This document shows, one piece after another, positions 15,645 to 23,655 of a stretch of 64,000 nucleotides of DNA. The stretch is taken from contig CBDIDH010000002.1 of the NCBI GenBank assembly GCA_965277595.1, forward strand, positions 4,774,001 through 4,838,000, in the 5' to 3' direction. This DNA is from CBDIDH01 sp965277595. GTDB taxonomy: Bacteria > Planctomycetota > Planctomycetia > Isosphaerales > Isosphaeraceae. Below the pieces are notes generated by a model. That model saw nothing but the letters and a program-made list of their open reading frames with translations. It was not told where the DNA came from and did no database searches. The translations under genes were made by a program, and so were the position numbers. Within the stretch, counting starts at the first letter, position 1, and every line of letters begins with the position of its first letter.

Positions 15645-16751
15645 ATGGACCGTCGTCGTCAATGTCGAGCGGGTTTTACCCTGATCGAGCTTCTGGTGGT
15701 GATCGCCATTATTGGCGTGCTGGTCGCGCTCTTGCTACCAGCAGTGCAGTCGGCCCGAGAATCCGCGAGGCGCGGACAGTGCGTCAATAATCTCAAGCAA
15801 ATCGCGATCGCGATCAACTCCTATGAAACGGCGATCGGCTCGTTTCCGCCGGGCGCGATCTATTACAACAGCAGCGACGGCGGCACCAACGCCTGTCAAG
15901 GGGTTCATGCGACCCGGGCCTTCGGCGCCTTCACGTTTCTGCTCCCGCAGATGGAACAGAGCAACGCCTATAACGCGATCAACTTCGACCTCGCCTCGTC
16001 GGGAACGAACGGGCTCTGGGGGGGCATTCCCGTCGGCCAGATCAACCGGACGGGCCTGCTTGTCGTGGTCAACTCATACATCTGTCCGAGCGACCTGCCG
16101 CAGACCCCGGGCTACTTGACGGATAACCCCTATTCGCAGACCTCTTATGCGCCCTCGGCGGGGACCTGGAACGTTGTCGCGTATGTTTCGGGACCGGACT
16201 GCTGGCAGCAAGACCCGGGCAACGGCCCCTTTGATGATTTCACCTCGTACCGGGTCGCGAGCGTCAAGGACGGAATGAGCCAGACGATTTTCGTCGGCGA
16301 GACGGCGCGGCTCAAAAAAGACCCCGACCCGCAGTTCAACCAGTGGTCGCGTCCCGGCTATTTCCAGGTCAATTCCAGCTTCGATCCGTCGGGCAACACC
16401 TGGAGACCGCAGGGCTTTGCCTTTGAAGTCCCGCGCATCAATGCGCCGATCATGTCGGGCGACTACGCGGGGGGCGCTGGCATCGGCACGGCGACCGGCA
16501 CCCCGGGACCGAACGCCCTTCCGCCGGGAACCGCCTATCCCGACACGTCGGATTATAAAGCCTGGCTCTTGAACATCCCCCGATACAAGGAATACGGCCA
16601 GTGGGGATTTCGGAGCAATCACCCTGGCGGCGCCAATTTTGTTTTTGGCGACGGCTCGGTGAAGTTCATCAAGGATGGCGTTGACCTCGCGACCTTCCGC
16701 GCCCTGGGCACTCGCAACGGCAAGGAAGCGATCAGCGCCGACGCGTATTAG
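15645..16751 (+). CDS. DUF1559 prepilin-like protein
   Basis: A 368-residue pseudopilin-like protein of the planctomycete DUF1559 (SBP_bac_10) family. It begins with a short basic leader and a type IV prepilin N-methylation motif, GFTLIELLVVIAIIGVLVAL, with processing expected after Gly10 and the Glu at +5. The long hydrophobic helix is followed by LPAVQSARESARRGQCVNNL, then a beta-rich domain and the C-terminal H-X9-G DG motif region NFVFGDGSVKFIKDGVD. Planctomycetes carry many such genes; they are thought to be secreted by a type II secretion/pilus-like system, but their function is not established. It stands alone here between a hairpin and a palindromic repeat. It is clearly more diverged than the tandem pair at 28454 and 29471. 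Confidence 0.93.
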   Translation: MDRRRQCRAGFTLIELLVVIAIIGVLVALLLPAVQSARESARRGQCVNNLKQIAIAINSYETAIGSFPPGAIYYNSSDGGTNACQGVHATRAFGAFTFLLPQMEQSNAYNAINFDLASSGTNGLWGGIPVGQINRTGLLVVVNSYICPSDLPQTPGYLTDNPYSQTSYAPSAGTWNVVAYVSGPDCWQQDPGNGPFDDFTSYRVASVKDGMSQTIFVGETARLKKDPDPQFNQWSRPGYFQVNSSFDPSGNTWRPQGFAFEVPRINAPIMSGDYAGGAGIGTATGTPGPNALPPGTAYPDTSDYKAWLLNIPRYKEYGQWGFRSNHPGGANFVFGDGSVKFIKDGVDLATFRALGTRNGKEAISADAY

Positions 16752-16782
16752 AATCAGAACGGCGATCAGTGCTTGGTTTCCG

Positions 16783-16844
16783 GACCGATGACCAATGTCG
16801 AATGACCAAGAATGTTTGGTTTTTGTTTTGGTTGGTCATCGGTC
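16783..16844. repeat. Palindromic intergenic repeat (GACCAATGACC family)
   Basis: GACCGATGACCAA at 16783-16795 is repeated exactly in reverse complement at 16832-16844, with a T-rich loop containing TTGGTTTTTGTTTTGG. The same words recur at 21.3, 38.5, 38.7, 39.75, 62.7 and 62.9 kb, always between genes. It follows the DUF1559 gene. Confidence 0.75.
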
Positions 16845-16913
16845 ATTGATCCTCGGTCCTCACGAACGAGGCTCGATCGCGACCCTTTTTCGAACCTGCA
16901 CGGAGCCTCCACG

Positions 16914-17849
16914 ATGCCGCGCCGGGAATTGTCTTCGCGAGGCCGAGAAACCTGGATCATGCTCGGGCTTGTCGCGGCTTTGCGATGGGTGAGCGTCGCC
17001 GAAGGCGCCAAACCGGTTCCGACGGCGGCTGATGTGGCTTATGGGCCGAGACCGCATCAGGTGCTGGACGTGTATGTCCCGCCCAAAGGCGACGGGCCGT
17101 TTCCGGTTGTCCTCTGGTTTGGCGGGCTCTGGAAGCCGAGCAAAGGGGTGCCCGACCTCAACAGGTTCTTCGGGTCGGGTTGCGCGGTGGTCGGGGTCGA
17201 GATGCGCGTGATGGGTGAGGCGAAGGACGAGAAGGTTGACCCGCCGGTCGCCATCTGCCTGCTCGATGCCCGCCGGGCGGTGCAGTTCATCCGGCTCAAC
17301 GCCGCGAAATGGAAGCTCGACCCGAACCGGATCGGCGTCGCGGGGGGTTCTCAAGGGGCCTTACCCGCGCTTTACCTCGGCTGCTCGGGCGAAAATGCTG
17401 ATCCAGACGCGAAGGACCCGGTCGATCGCGTCTCGACCAAAGTCAACTGCGTCGGCGCCTGGCGGAGCCAGCCGAGCATTGATCCGAAGCGGATGCGCGA
17501 ATGGGTGCCTGGCGTCTCCTGGGGGGCTCCCTCGTTTGGTTGCAGCTTTGACGAGTCGCTCAAACGCCGCGACGAACTGCAACCGATCATCGCGCGCTGG
17601 TCGCCCGACGCCCTTTTGAACAAGGACGCCGCACCGATCTATTTTGAGAACAACTGGGGCCTGACCCGTCCCGAATCGGTCACTGAGATGGACTACCTCG
17701 TCCACTCGCCCGCCTGGGGCCTGGGCTTCCAGAAACTCGCCGCGGCAAAGGGCGTGACCTGCTTCGTGAAATATCCCGGCCACCCGACCGATAAATATAC
17801 AGATATGTGGGATTTCTTGCTTCGGGAACTTGGCGCGTCGCCACGATAA
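16914..17849 (+). CDS. Secreted alpha/beta-hydrolase, esterase-like
   Basis: A 311-residue predicted exported esterase or lipase-like hydrolase. After a signal segment (about 14-32, MLGLVAALRWVSVAEGA) the body has DVYVPPKGDGPFPVVLWFGG (beta strands and oxyanion region), DARRAVQFIRLNAAKWKLDP and the nucleophile elbow GGSQGAL around residue 146. C-terminal acid and His candidates lie near WGLTRPESVTEMD and KYPGHPTDKYTD. This is the BD-FAE/DLH-like group often found in planctomycete polysaccharide or aryl-ester degradation, but the substrate is unknown. ATG 16914 is chosen because the signal peptide follows and GGAG lies upstream; the open frame to 16812 crosses the palindromic repeat and is not coding. 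Confidence 0.85.
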   Translation: MPRRELSSRGRETWIMLGLVAALRWVSVAEGAKPVPTAADVAYGPRPHQVLDVYVPPKGDGPFPVVLWFGGLWKPSKGVPDLNRFFGSGCAVVGVEMRVMGEAKDEKVDPPVAICLLDARRAVQFIRLNAAKWKLDPNRIGVAGGSQGALPALYLGCSGENADPDAKDPVDRVSTKVNCVGAWRSQPSIDPKRMREWVPGVSWGAPSFGCSFDESLKRRDELQPIIARWSPDALLNKDAAPIYFENNWGLTRPESVTEMDYLVHSPAWGLGFQKLAAAKGVTCFVKYPGHPTDKYTDMWDFLLRELGASPR

Positions 17850-18157
17850 ACGATTGGCAGGGATCGTTGATGCGGGACTGAAGGACCACCGGCATGAAGC
17901 CGGTGGGTTCGACAGTCGGCTACAAGCCCGACTGGTATGGGTCCCGAAGAAGACAAAAAAGCAACTCGTTCGCCCATTCCGATGACATCCAAAATTCCTC
18001 GTCCGCTACGTTCATCCAAGCGCAGTCCGACGTACTGGAAGTGGTCGCCTGAAGGCGAGGGATTTTAGATACCAGAACTAGGACATTAAGGACGAATGAC
18101 GAATAGAAAAAACTAAGAATGTTTTAAAAATTGATTATTGATCATTGGACGCATCCG
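17850..18157. other. Intergenic region with twin hairpins and a degraded repeat
   Basis: The 300 bases between two convergent genes hold two adjacent hairpins (17886-17933, listed separately), a small GCCTGAAGGC stem near 18046, and an AT-rich stretch (18080-18145) with words such as GAATGACGAAT and ATTGATCATTGG that look like a decayed copy of the GACCAATGACC repeat. No gene was found. Confidence 0.5.
17886..17933. repeat. Twin hairpin, REP-like
   Basis: CCACCGGC-ATGAA-GCCGGTGG (17886-17906) is a perfect eight-base stem, followed six bases later by CAGTCGGC and CCCGACTG (17913-17933), a second stem with one bulged base. Paired stems with GAAGCC/CAAGCC loops resemble bacterial REP or transposon-end palindromes. 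It lies at the 3' end of the esterase gene and might also slow transcription or protect mRNA. Confidence 0.6.
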
Positions 18158-19915
18158 TCAACGAACGGGTGTCAACCGGGCCGGACCACGTTCCCAGACG
18201 TAAAAGGGGCCGACGTGGAAGGACGGATGAAAGCCAAGGTCGTCAAGGCCGACGTCAAGGCCGTCTAGGTGTGAGCCGGGAGCGTTGGAGACGACGGTTC
18301 GGATCGGGCTCGATGGAGAGAGAGCCGCACCAAGCCAGATCGATCGGCGATCGGCTAGGCGGAGCGACTCGAAGACGGGATAGAGCCAGTCGTCGCAGAC
18401 CAATTCGGGACGACCGAGAACGCGGTTCAGTCCGGGTTGGCCGACGAAGTAGAGCGTGCGGGGGTCGCGGTCAACTCGTTCCAAAAGGGCCGCACGCGCG
18501 GACAGGTCAACGGCGCGGCGGCGATGGATCGTCGAGATGTCGGCAAGAGCCAGATACAGAACCGCCAGAACGGCAAATCCCGGCGCGAACAAGGGCCAGG
18601 CCGAAGACGCTCTGGCCAGACCGCGAGCGAGACAGCGGGCGGTGAGGATTGTTGCGAAGATGAGCGCGGGGACGGCGTAATTCGTCCAGGCACCGGTGCT
18701 TGACCGACTCAGAGCGACCGTCAACGCGAACTCGCTGATCCCGTAGATCCAGAGCGCCGCGTCGACTCGATGTCCCAAAACGCCCCTCGGCTCGATCAGG
18801 ATGCAGACAAGAGCCAGGCCGACAATCGCCGCCTGACCGCCGACGAGCCAGGGAAGAGAATACCAGCGCTCGCGGCCTCCCAACCCCGCAAGGATCAAGA
18901 CCGTCAAAAGCGTGATTGATCCGGCAAAGGTCACCGCGAATCGGATCTTGCCCGGTTTTGAGCCGACGACCGCGAGCATTGCCGAGACCCAGAGCGCCAA
19001 GAGGCCCAGCGACCAGATGGCCACCTCCGCGACGAGTGCCGCGGCGCGCGACCAGTCAGCCGGCCGGAGCCTTCCGAGCGACCCGGCGACTACAAAAACC
19101 GGCTCAAAAACCCGGCCCGCCGTCAGCCACCATTCCGCCCCAAAATTCGCCGAGACAACCGCCAGGGCGATCAAAAGCGCCTGGCCAAAACCCCTCGATT
19201 TCAAACGTCCGCGCACCTGGGCCGCGATGAGCAAGATTGTGCTAACCAGAGGAGTAACCACATACGTTTGCTTGACACAAACGGCCAGGCCAAAGGAGAG
19301 ATACGCCCCGATCAGCAGGGTTCGTCCACCTTTTCCAGGTTCGAGCGCCTTGAGCGTCAGCAAAACACCCAGAGTTTGAAACGCGATCCCAAGCATGTCG
19401 GACGAGACGGTGATCGGCAGTCCGTCCACAACAGGCAGAGCCGCGAGCAGGAGCAAAGCAAGCCAGGCGGCGATCCGGGACGATTCGCCAAGCCGGGCAA
19501 TCCGACCGACGAGAAATAATGTGAACATAAACGCCGCAAAGGAAACACCACGCCCCGCGATCAGAGACGCGAAAACGGGATCAAGTCCTGACCTTGCGAG
19601 CGGCCAGGCCAGAATGGCCGCGATCCGGTAATAGAGCGGGGCGTGAATAAGAACGTAGGGGTTCCCTCCGCCGAAGGGGCCGTAAAGGCCGCCGGGACCG
19701 ACCACGATTTGCCGGACGACGGGCATGAATCGGAGCGATTCCGAGGCTTCGGTATCGTCGGGCCGCAAGGCCAAAACGAGGCGGTCAGCCAGGCACAGAG
19801 CCGCGGAAATGGCCAGGACGATCGTCAGCCAGGCGGCGACCCGATGGGGGCGGAGGGGTTTCGGCGGGGTCGTGGTGGTCGTCGTTTCCAAGTTCAAGCG
19901 CTCCCGAGGAAACAT
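18158..19915 (-). CDS. Polytopic membrane glycosyltransferase, GT39/ArnT-like
   Basis: A 585-residue integral membrane protein with about eleven to thirteen hydrophobic helices and a short cytoplasmic N-terminus with six Thr in a row. The first periplasmic loop after helix 1 has acidic residues (PDDTEASESLRFMPV) and a GNPYVLIHAPLYYRIAA segment, as in GT-C glycosyltransferases of the PMT/ArnT type, where such an Asp/Glu loop binds the lipid-linked sugar. The C-terminal soluble part (about 470-585) contains YFVGQPGLNRVLGRPELV. Donor and acceptor are unknown; a polyprenyl-phosphate sugar is the usual donor. It is divergent from another GT-C-like gene at 20013 with 97 bases between, where both promoters must lie. 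Confidence 0.75.
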   Translation of the reverse strand: MFPRERLNLETTTTTTPPKPLRPHRVAAWLTIVLAISAALCLADRLVLALRPDDTEASESLRFMPVVRQIVVGPGGLYGPFGGGNPYVLIHAPLYYRIAAILAWPLARSGLDPVFASLIAGRGVSFAAFMFTLFLVGRIARLGESSRIAAWLALLLLAALPVVDGLPITVSSDMLGIAFQTLGVLLTLKALEPGKGGRTLLIGAYLSFGLAVCVKQTYVVTPLVSTILLIAAQVRGRLKSRGFGQALLIALAVVSANFGAEWWLTAGRVFEPVFVVAGSLGRLRPADWSRAAALVAEVAIWSLGLLALWVSAMLAVVGSKPGKIRFAVTFAGSITLLTVLILAGLGGRERWYSLPWLVGGQAAIVGLALVCILIEPRGVLGHRVDAALWIYGISEFALTVALSRSSTGAWTNYAVPALIFATILTARCLARGLARASSAWPLFAPGFAVLAVLYLALADISTIHRRRAVDLSARAALLERVDRDPRTLYFVGQPGLNRVLGRPELVCDDWLYPVFESLRLADRRSIWLGAALSPSSPIRTVVSNAPGSHLDGLDVGLDDLGFHPSFHVGPFYVWERGPARLTPVR

Positions 19916-20012
19916 CGGTAAAGGGTCAAACCTTGACCGAGCTAGCCGAAGGTGTTGCGATGGTTGCGTCCGATCGATCGATCTCGAAAACCAAGGGAGT
20001 CAGGACGCGGCG

Positions 20013-21221
20013 ATGCGAACGATGCTCAAGGCGACGATCATGGCCGTGGTGCTGGGGTCGCTGCAACTGGGTTATGCCCTGATCGTCGAGGCCGAGCCTT
20101 TCTTCTACGGCGCGACACCCCCGGCGCACGTTCGGTACGACGTGACGATTTATCATGTCCATGCCTCGCGGATCGTCGTCCGGGGCGAGATTCCCTACCG
20201 AGACTTTCGCGTTGAATATCCGCCGCTGGCCTTGCCGGTTTTTCTCGTTCCAAGACTATTCACGGACAGGTTGGAGGCCTATCGACGCGCTTTTCAGGTG
20301 GAAATCTTCGCGGCGAATGCGCTGGCGATCGGCCTGGTGGTCTGGTGGATCGACCGCAAAGGAAGGAAGGGCGACCTCGGGCGTCGGCTGGCTTTTTACA
20401 CGATCGCGCTGGCCTTGCTTTGCCCGATGGCGGCGTCTCGGTTTGACCTGGTTGTCGCGGCCTGGACTCTGGCCGCGGTGATTACGCTGGCGTTGGATCG
20501 ACCTGTGCTGGGGGGTTGGCTCGCGGGGCTCGGGGTCTGGCTCAAGGTCGGGCCTGGGGTCGTCGCGCTGCCGGCGCTGGCTGAGGGAACGAAGGCCCCG
20601 CGGGTCGCCCTTGGTTATGGACTGGCGGTAGTCCTTGGCCTGGCGGGATGGCTGGCGGTTTCGCGCGACGGCCTGGCGCGGATGATCGCGTATCACTCGG
20701 AACGCGGGATCGAGATTGAATCGCTTTATACAAGTATTTTGATGACTATGGCCCGAGCGAAGGGTCAGCCGATCGTGGTGCATTCGTTGATTCGAAGTGT
20801 CGAGGTGGAGACGGCCTGATCGGGCCTGATCGCGAGGATGGTTGCGCCCTGGCATCTGGTCCTGGTCGTGCTCTCGGCCTGGAGGGCGCGTGGGGCCGAC
20901 CGCGAGAACCTGTTGCAATACGCATCGGCCGCGCTTCTGGCGTTTTTGACGTTTGGCAGGGTGCTTTCGCCGCGATATCTTCTCTGGTCGATTCCGCTCC
21001 TGGCGTGTGTCGACGGCCGCGCGGGCGTCTGGGCGCGACGGTTTTACGTGCCAGCCTGCGCGGCAACCCTGGTGATCTTTCCGATCGGATTTGAGGCGTT
21101 GAGCCGCCTCGAACCGTGGGTGATCGCTCTTCTGGACCTTCGCAACGGCCTGCTCGTCGCGGCCTGGGGAGTCTTGACCTTCAGCACGATCACGGCCGAA
21201 GCGTCGCGGGTTCATGTGTAA
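20013..21221 (+). pseudogene. GT87/DUF2029-like mannosyltransferase gene interrupted by an in-frame TGA
   Basis: The reading frame encodes a polytopic protein of the DUF2029 (GT87, polyprenyl-phosphate-mannose dependent) type: helix 1 (MLKATIMAVVLGSLQLGYAL), YDVTIYHVHASRIVVRGEIPY and the conserved RVEYPPLALPVF. At 20817-20819 a TGA stops it after 268 residues. The same frame continues without a shift through SGLIARMVAPWHLVLVVLSA to a natural end at 21221, with the expected late motif FGRVLSPRYLLWSIPLLACV. Total length would be about 402. The stop lies in a 10-bp tandem duplication (GGCCTGATCG twice, 20813-20832). ATG 20013 has the likely start; the open frame upstream overlaps the divergent gene. 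Either a genuine nonsense mutation or a sequencing/assembly error. Confidence 0.75.
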
Positions 21222-21257
21222 ATGGCATTGGTATTTGGAAAGAAAATTCCAAATTGT

Positions 21258-21316
21258 GATGACCAATCTCCGATGACCAACAACCGATAAATTCATTCTT
21301 TTGGTCATTGGTCATT
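21258..21316. repeat. Palindromic intergenic repeat (GACCAATGACC family)
   Basis: Arms 21265-21280 and 21301-21316 (CCGATGACCAA against TTGGTCATTGG) form an imperfect stem around an AT-rich loop. It is the same word family as 16783-16844 and lies between the broken GT87 gene and the trypsin-like protease. Confidence 0.65.
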
Positions 21317-21483
21317 CCCGAACAGGAAACCGGGGAAACCTGATGTTTCCTTGATGCGGGACGGATAAGATGATCACGATCGAGGCAGATCAGATGGTGC
21401 GGGTTCGGGACCTGTCGGGGTGACGGGTCCGGCCGGGCTTTCTCCCCCTTTCCTCGGGCACTTCCGCCGGGAATGAGTTAAAC

Positions 21484-23442
21484 ATGGGCGCAAGACTTCG
21501 GCGTCAAGAAGGCCGCGGACAGAGACGTTTCGCGTGGTCCCCGGGCCTGGCTCTGGCTCTGAGCCTCCTGGCCGCGACGTCGACATCCGGACAAAATCCC
21601 AAGCCCACGCCAGCACCCGCGCCCGCGACGGCGGGTCGCATTGCCTCGGCGACGTTGAAGAAGGTCAAACAGGCGACGGTTCATCTCAAGGTGACCTTGC
21701 CCAACGGGCAGAAGGCGGAAGGGAGCGGTTTTTTTGGAATCGAGCCGGGAATTATTCTCACGAATGCACACGTTCTGGGAATGTTCAAGGCGGACAGTCG
21801 GCGTCCCTTGAAGGTGGAAACCGTTATCGGAAGTGGGGCGAAGGGAGAACGGACCCTGACGGCAAAGGTGCTCGGCGTCGATACCGGGTCAGACCTCGCG
21901 CTCTTGCGGGTGGAAGGCGCCGACCTGCCCACGCCTCTGGAAGTGGGACCGGCCGACGGCCTGGAGGAAACGCAGGTTGTTTATATTTTTGGATTTCCGT
22001 TTGGTTCGATGCTCGGCAAGGCGATCACGGTGAACACGGCCTCGGTGTCGAGCCTGAGGCGGAACGATGCCGGGACCTTGCAGCGCGTGCAGGTTCACGG
22101 CGGGATGGACCCGGGCAACTCAGGCGGCCCCGTGGTGGATACCGATGGCAAGGTCGTCGGTGTCGCCGTCGCGATCATCACGCAGTCGCAGGTGAGCTTC
22201 GCTGTTCCGGGTGAGGCGGTCGCGGCAATGGTCGCCGGACGGGTCAAAGACATGACCTTCGGCCATCCTTTCAAGAGCGGCGCCGAGACGAAAAGCCTGG
22301 TGGAACTGAAGCTTGTTGATCCCTTGAAGAAGATCCAGAAGGTTTCTCTGGCTGTCTGGTCGGGCAAGTCGGCCAAGCTCAGGACCGAGGCCCCGCCGCA
22401 GCCTCCCACGGGTGATCCGAAGCGGCGGGAATTGAAAGATTTGCCCGTGAAGGACGGAGTCGCCTCGGCCGAGATGAACCTGCCAGTCCTCGCCGAAGGG
22501 GACGTTTACTGGGCACAGCCGTATTACAACGATGGCGCGGGCAAGGCGCAAAGATGGCTTCCCGTGCTCTTCGCCGCGCGCGTGCCGGTCGAGCGGACGC
22601 CGGTCGTCCTCAAGCTGAACCACACGCCGAACTCGAAGAACGACCTGGAGATGACCTGCGTCACGACCTACACCCTCCGCGACGCCTCGGGCGAGGAACA
22701 CACGCTCTCCGCGCTCTTGAAGGCGAACATGCTTGAATCAATCGCGGCGGTTGATGGCCGGGGGATCGCCGGGGTTCACGTCACCTACACAAAAATCAGC
22801 CTGGGGACGAAGATCGATAACCAGTCGCTGCCGCGCGATCGCCGCCTTCAGGCGACCTTGCCAAACCTTTTCCGGGTCAAGGCCGACCTCCGCGTCGACT
22901 CCAAGGGGGCGATCGTCGAGAACCACCTTGACCTCGCCGCCGTGCCGAGAAATGCGCGCGAGCTGGTCGAAGGAATCGCCGCCAAGATTCAGAAGTCGTT
23001 CGAGGCCGTGGAACTCTCTCTGCCGGGCGAGTTGACCCAGCCGAACGTCGCCTGGACGGGGCGTCGCGACCTGCCGATCGAGACCGTCGGCGACGATGAG
23101 CTTGGGATCGTTGATGCGAGGTACACGTACATCGGTCGGCACAAGCGCAACGGAATCGACGAGGCCATTGTCGAGATCAAGGGGGACGTCAAGGGAAACA
23201 AGGGCAATGGCCTGAACCTTGGCGGTCGGGTTCAGGGCCTAGCGCTGGTAAACCTTGATACGAATCAAGTGATTCAGGCCAACGTGACGACATACCTCGA
23301 CCTTGATCTCACACTGAATGGTCGTCCCGGCAAGGCAAACGGAAAGCTTGAGGTTCGCCTCTCTCGCAAACCCTCCGCCGCTCCTGCCGCTCCCTTGACC
23401 AAACCCAAGGCCGACGAAGCCGCGAAGACCGAAGCGGATTGA
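21484..23442 (+). CDS. Secreted trypsin-like serine protease with large uncharacterised C-terminal region
   Basis: A 652-residue exported protein. Signal peptide (about 17-36, SPGLALALSLLAATSTSG), Pro/Ala linker, then an S1C/DegP-like protease domain (about 50-250) with the triad His in LTNAHVLG, Asp in DTGSDLALLRV and Ser in DPGNSGGPVV. There is no PDZ domain, unlike HtrA. Residues about 270-640 form a region I cannot assign, with beta-rich segments (VYWAQPYYNDGAG, LEMTCVTTYTLRD) and a Pro/Lys-rich tail. The start at 21484 follows a GGGAATGAG stretch and gives the signal peptide directly. It is a single gene between two intergenic repeats. It may process envelope proteins, but no substrate can be inferred. 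Confidence 0.88.
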   Translation: MGARLRRQEGRGQRRFAWSPGLALALSLLAATSTSGQNPKPTPAPAPATAGRIASATLKKVKQATVHLKVTLPNGQKAEGSGFFGIEPGIILTNAHVLGMFKADSRRPLKVETVIGSGAKGERTLTAKVLGVDTGSDLALLRVEGADLPTPLEVGPADGLEETQVVYIFGFPFGSMLGKAITVNTASVSSLRRNDAGTLQRVQVHGGMDPGNSGGPVVDTDGKVVGVAVAIITQSQVSFAVPGEAVAAMVAGRVKDMTFGHPFKSGAETKSLVELKLVDPLKKIQKVSLAVWSGKSAKLRTEAPPQPPTGDPKRRELKDLPVKDGVASAEMNLPVLAEGDVYWAQPYYNDGAGKAQRWLPVLFAARVPVERTPVVLKLNHTPNSKNDLEMTCVTTYTLRDASGEEHTLSALLKANMLESIAAVDGRGIAGVHVTYTKISLGTKIDNQSLPRDRRLQATLPNLFRVKADLRVDSKGAIVENHLDLAAVPRNARELVEGIAAKIQKSFEAVELSLPGELTQPNVAWTGRRDLPIETVGDDELGIVDARYTYIGRHKRNGIDEAIVEIKGDVKGNKGNGLNLGGRVQGLALVNLDTNQVIQANVTTYLDLDLTLNGRPGKANGKLEVRLSRKPSAAPAAPLTKPKADEAAKTEAD

Positions 23443-23489
23443 ACGATGGAGAATCGGGAGTCAATCGAGTTGAGGTGACTTCGACGGAA

Positions 23490-23563
23490 GGGCAGAGGTC
23501 AAAGGGAAAATATCGAACTTTGTCCTTTGTCCTTTGGCCTTTGGCCTTTGGCCTTTGGCCTTT
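23490..23563. repeat. Heptameric tandem repeat forming a partial hairpin
   Basis: CTTTGTC occurs twice (23518-23531) followed by CTTTGGC four times (23532-23559) and a last CTTT, a strict 7-bp period. Upstream, GGGCAGAGGTCAAAGGG (about 23490-23506) can pair with the repeats. It sits between two convergent genes (trypsin-like protease and NHL protein). The same heptad in other orientation occurs at 32074, and related words form the arms of the long palindromes at 38.5 and 62.8 kb. Confidence 0.9.
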
Positions 23564-23655
23564 AAAAAGTTCGCCGCCAGAACGCAAGAATATCAAGGAA
23601 AGCGGATTCTTTTCTGATTGGATCGGCCATCAATGATCGTCCCTCGATCAACCTA

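Noticed and set aside
17880..17940. tRNA-like sequence (GGTGGGTTCGACAGTC)
   Set aside because: Contains a GGTTCGA word but no acceptor stem or anticodon arm; the two stems form a simple twin hairpin.
20817..20819. TGA in the GT87-like gene as a selenocysteine codon
   Set aside because: The position is not a redox site, the family has no selenoproteins known to me, and no SECIS-like hairpin stands right after the TGA.
23518..23563. CRISPR or similar spacer array
   Set aside because: The 7-bp units are contiguous with no spacers, and no cas gene is in the window.
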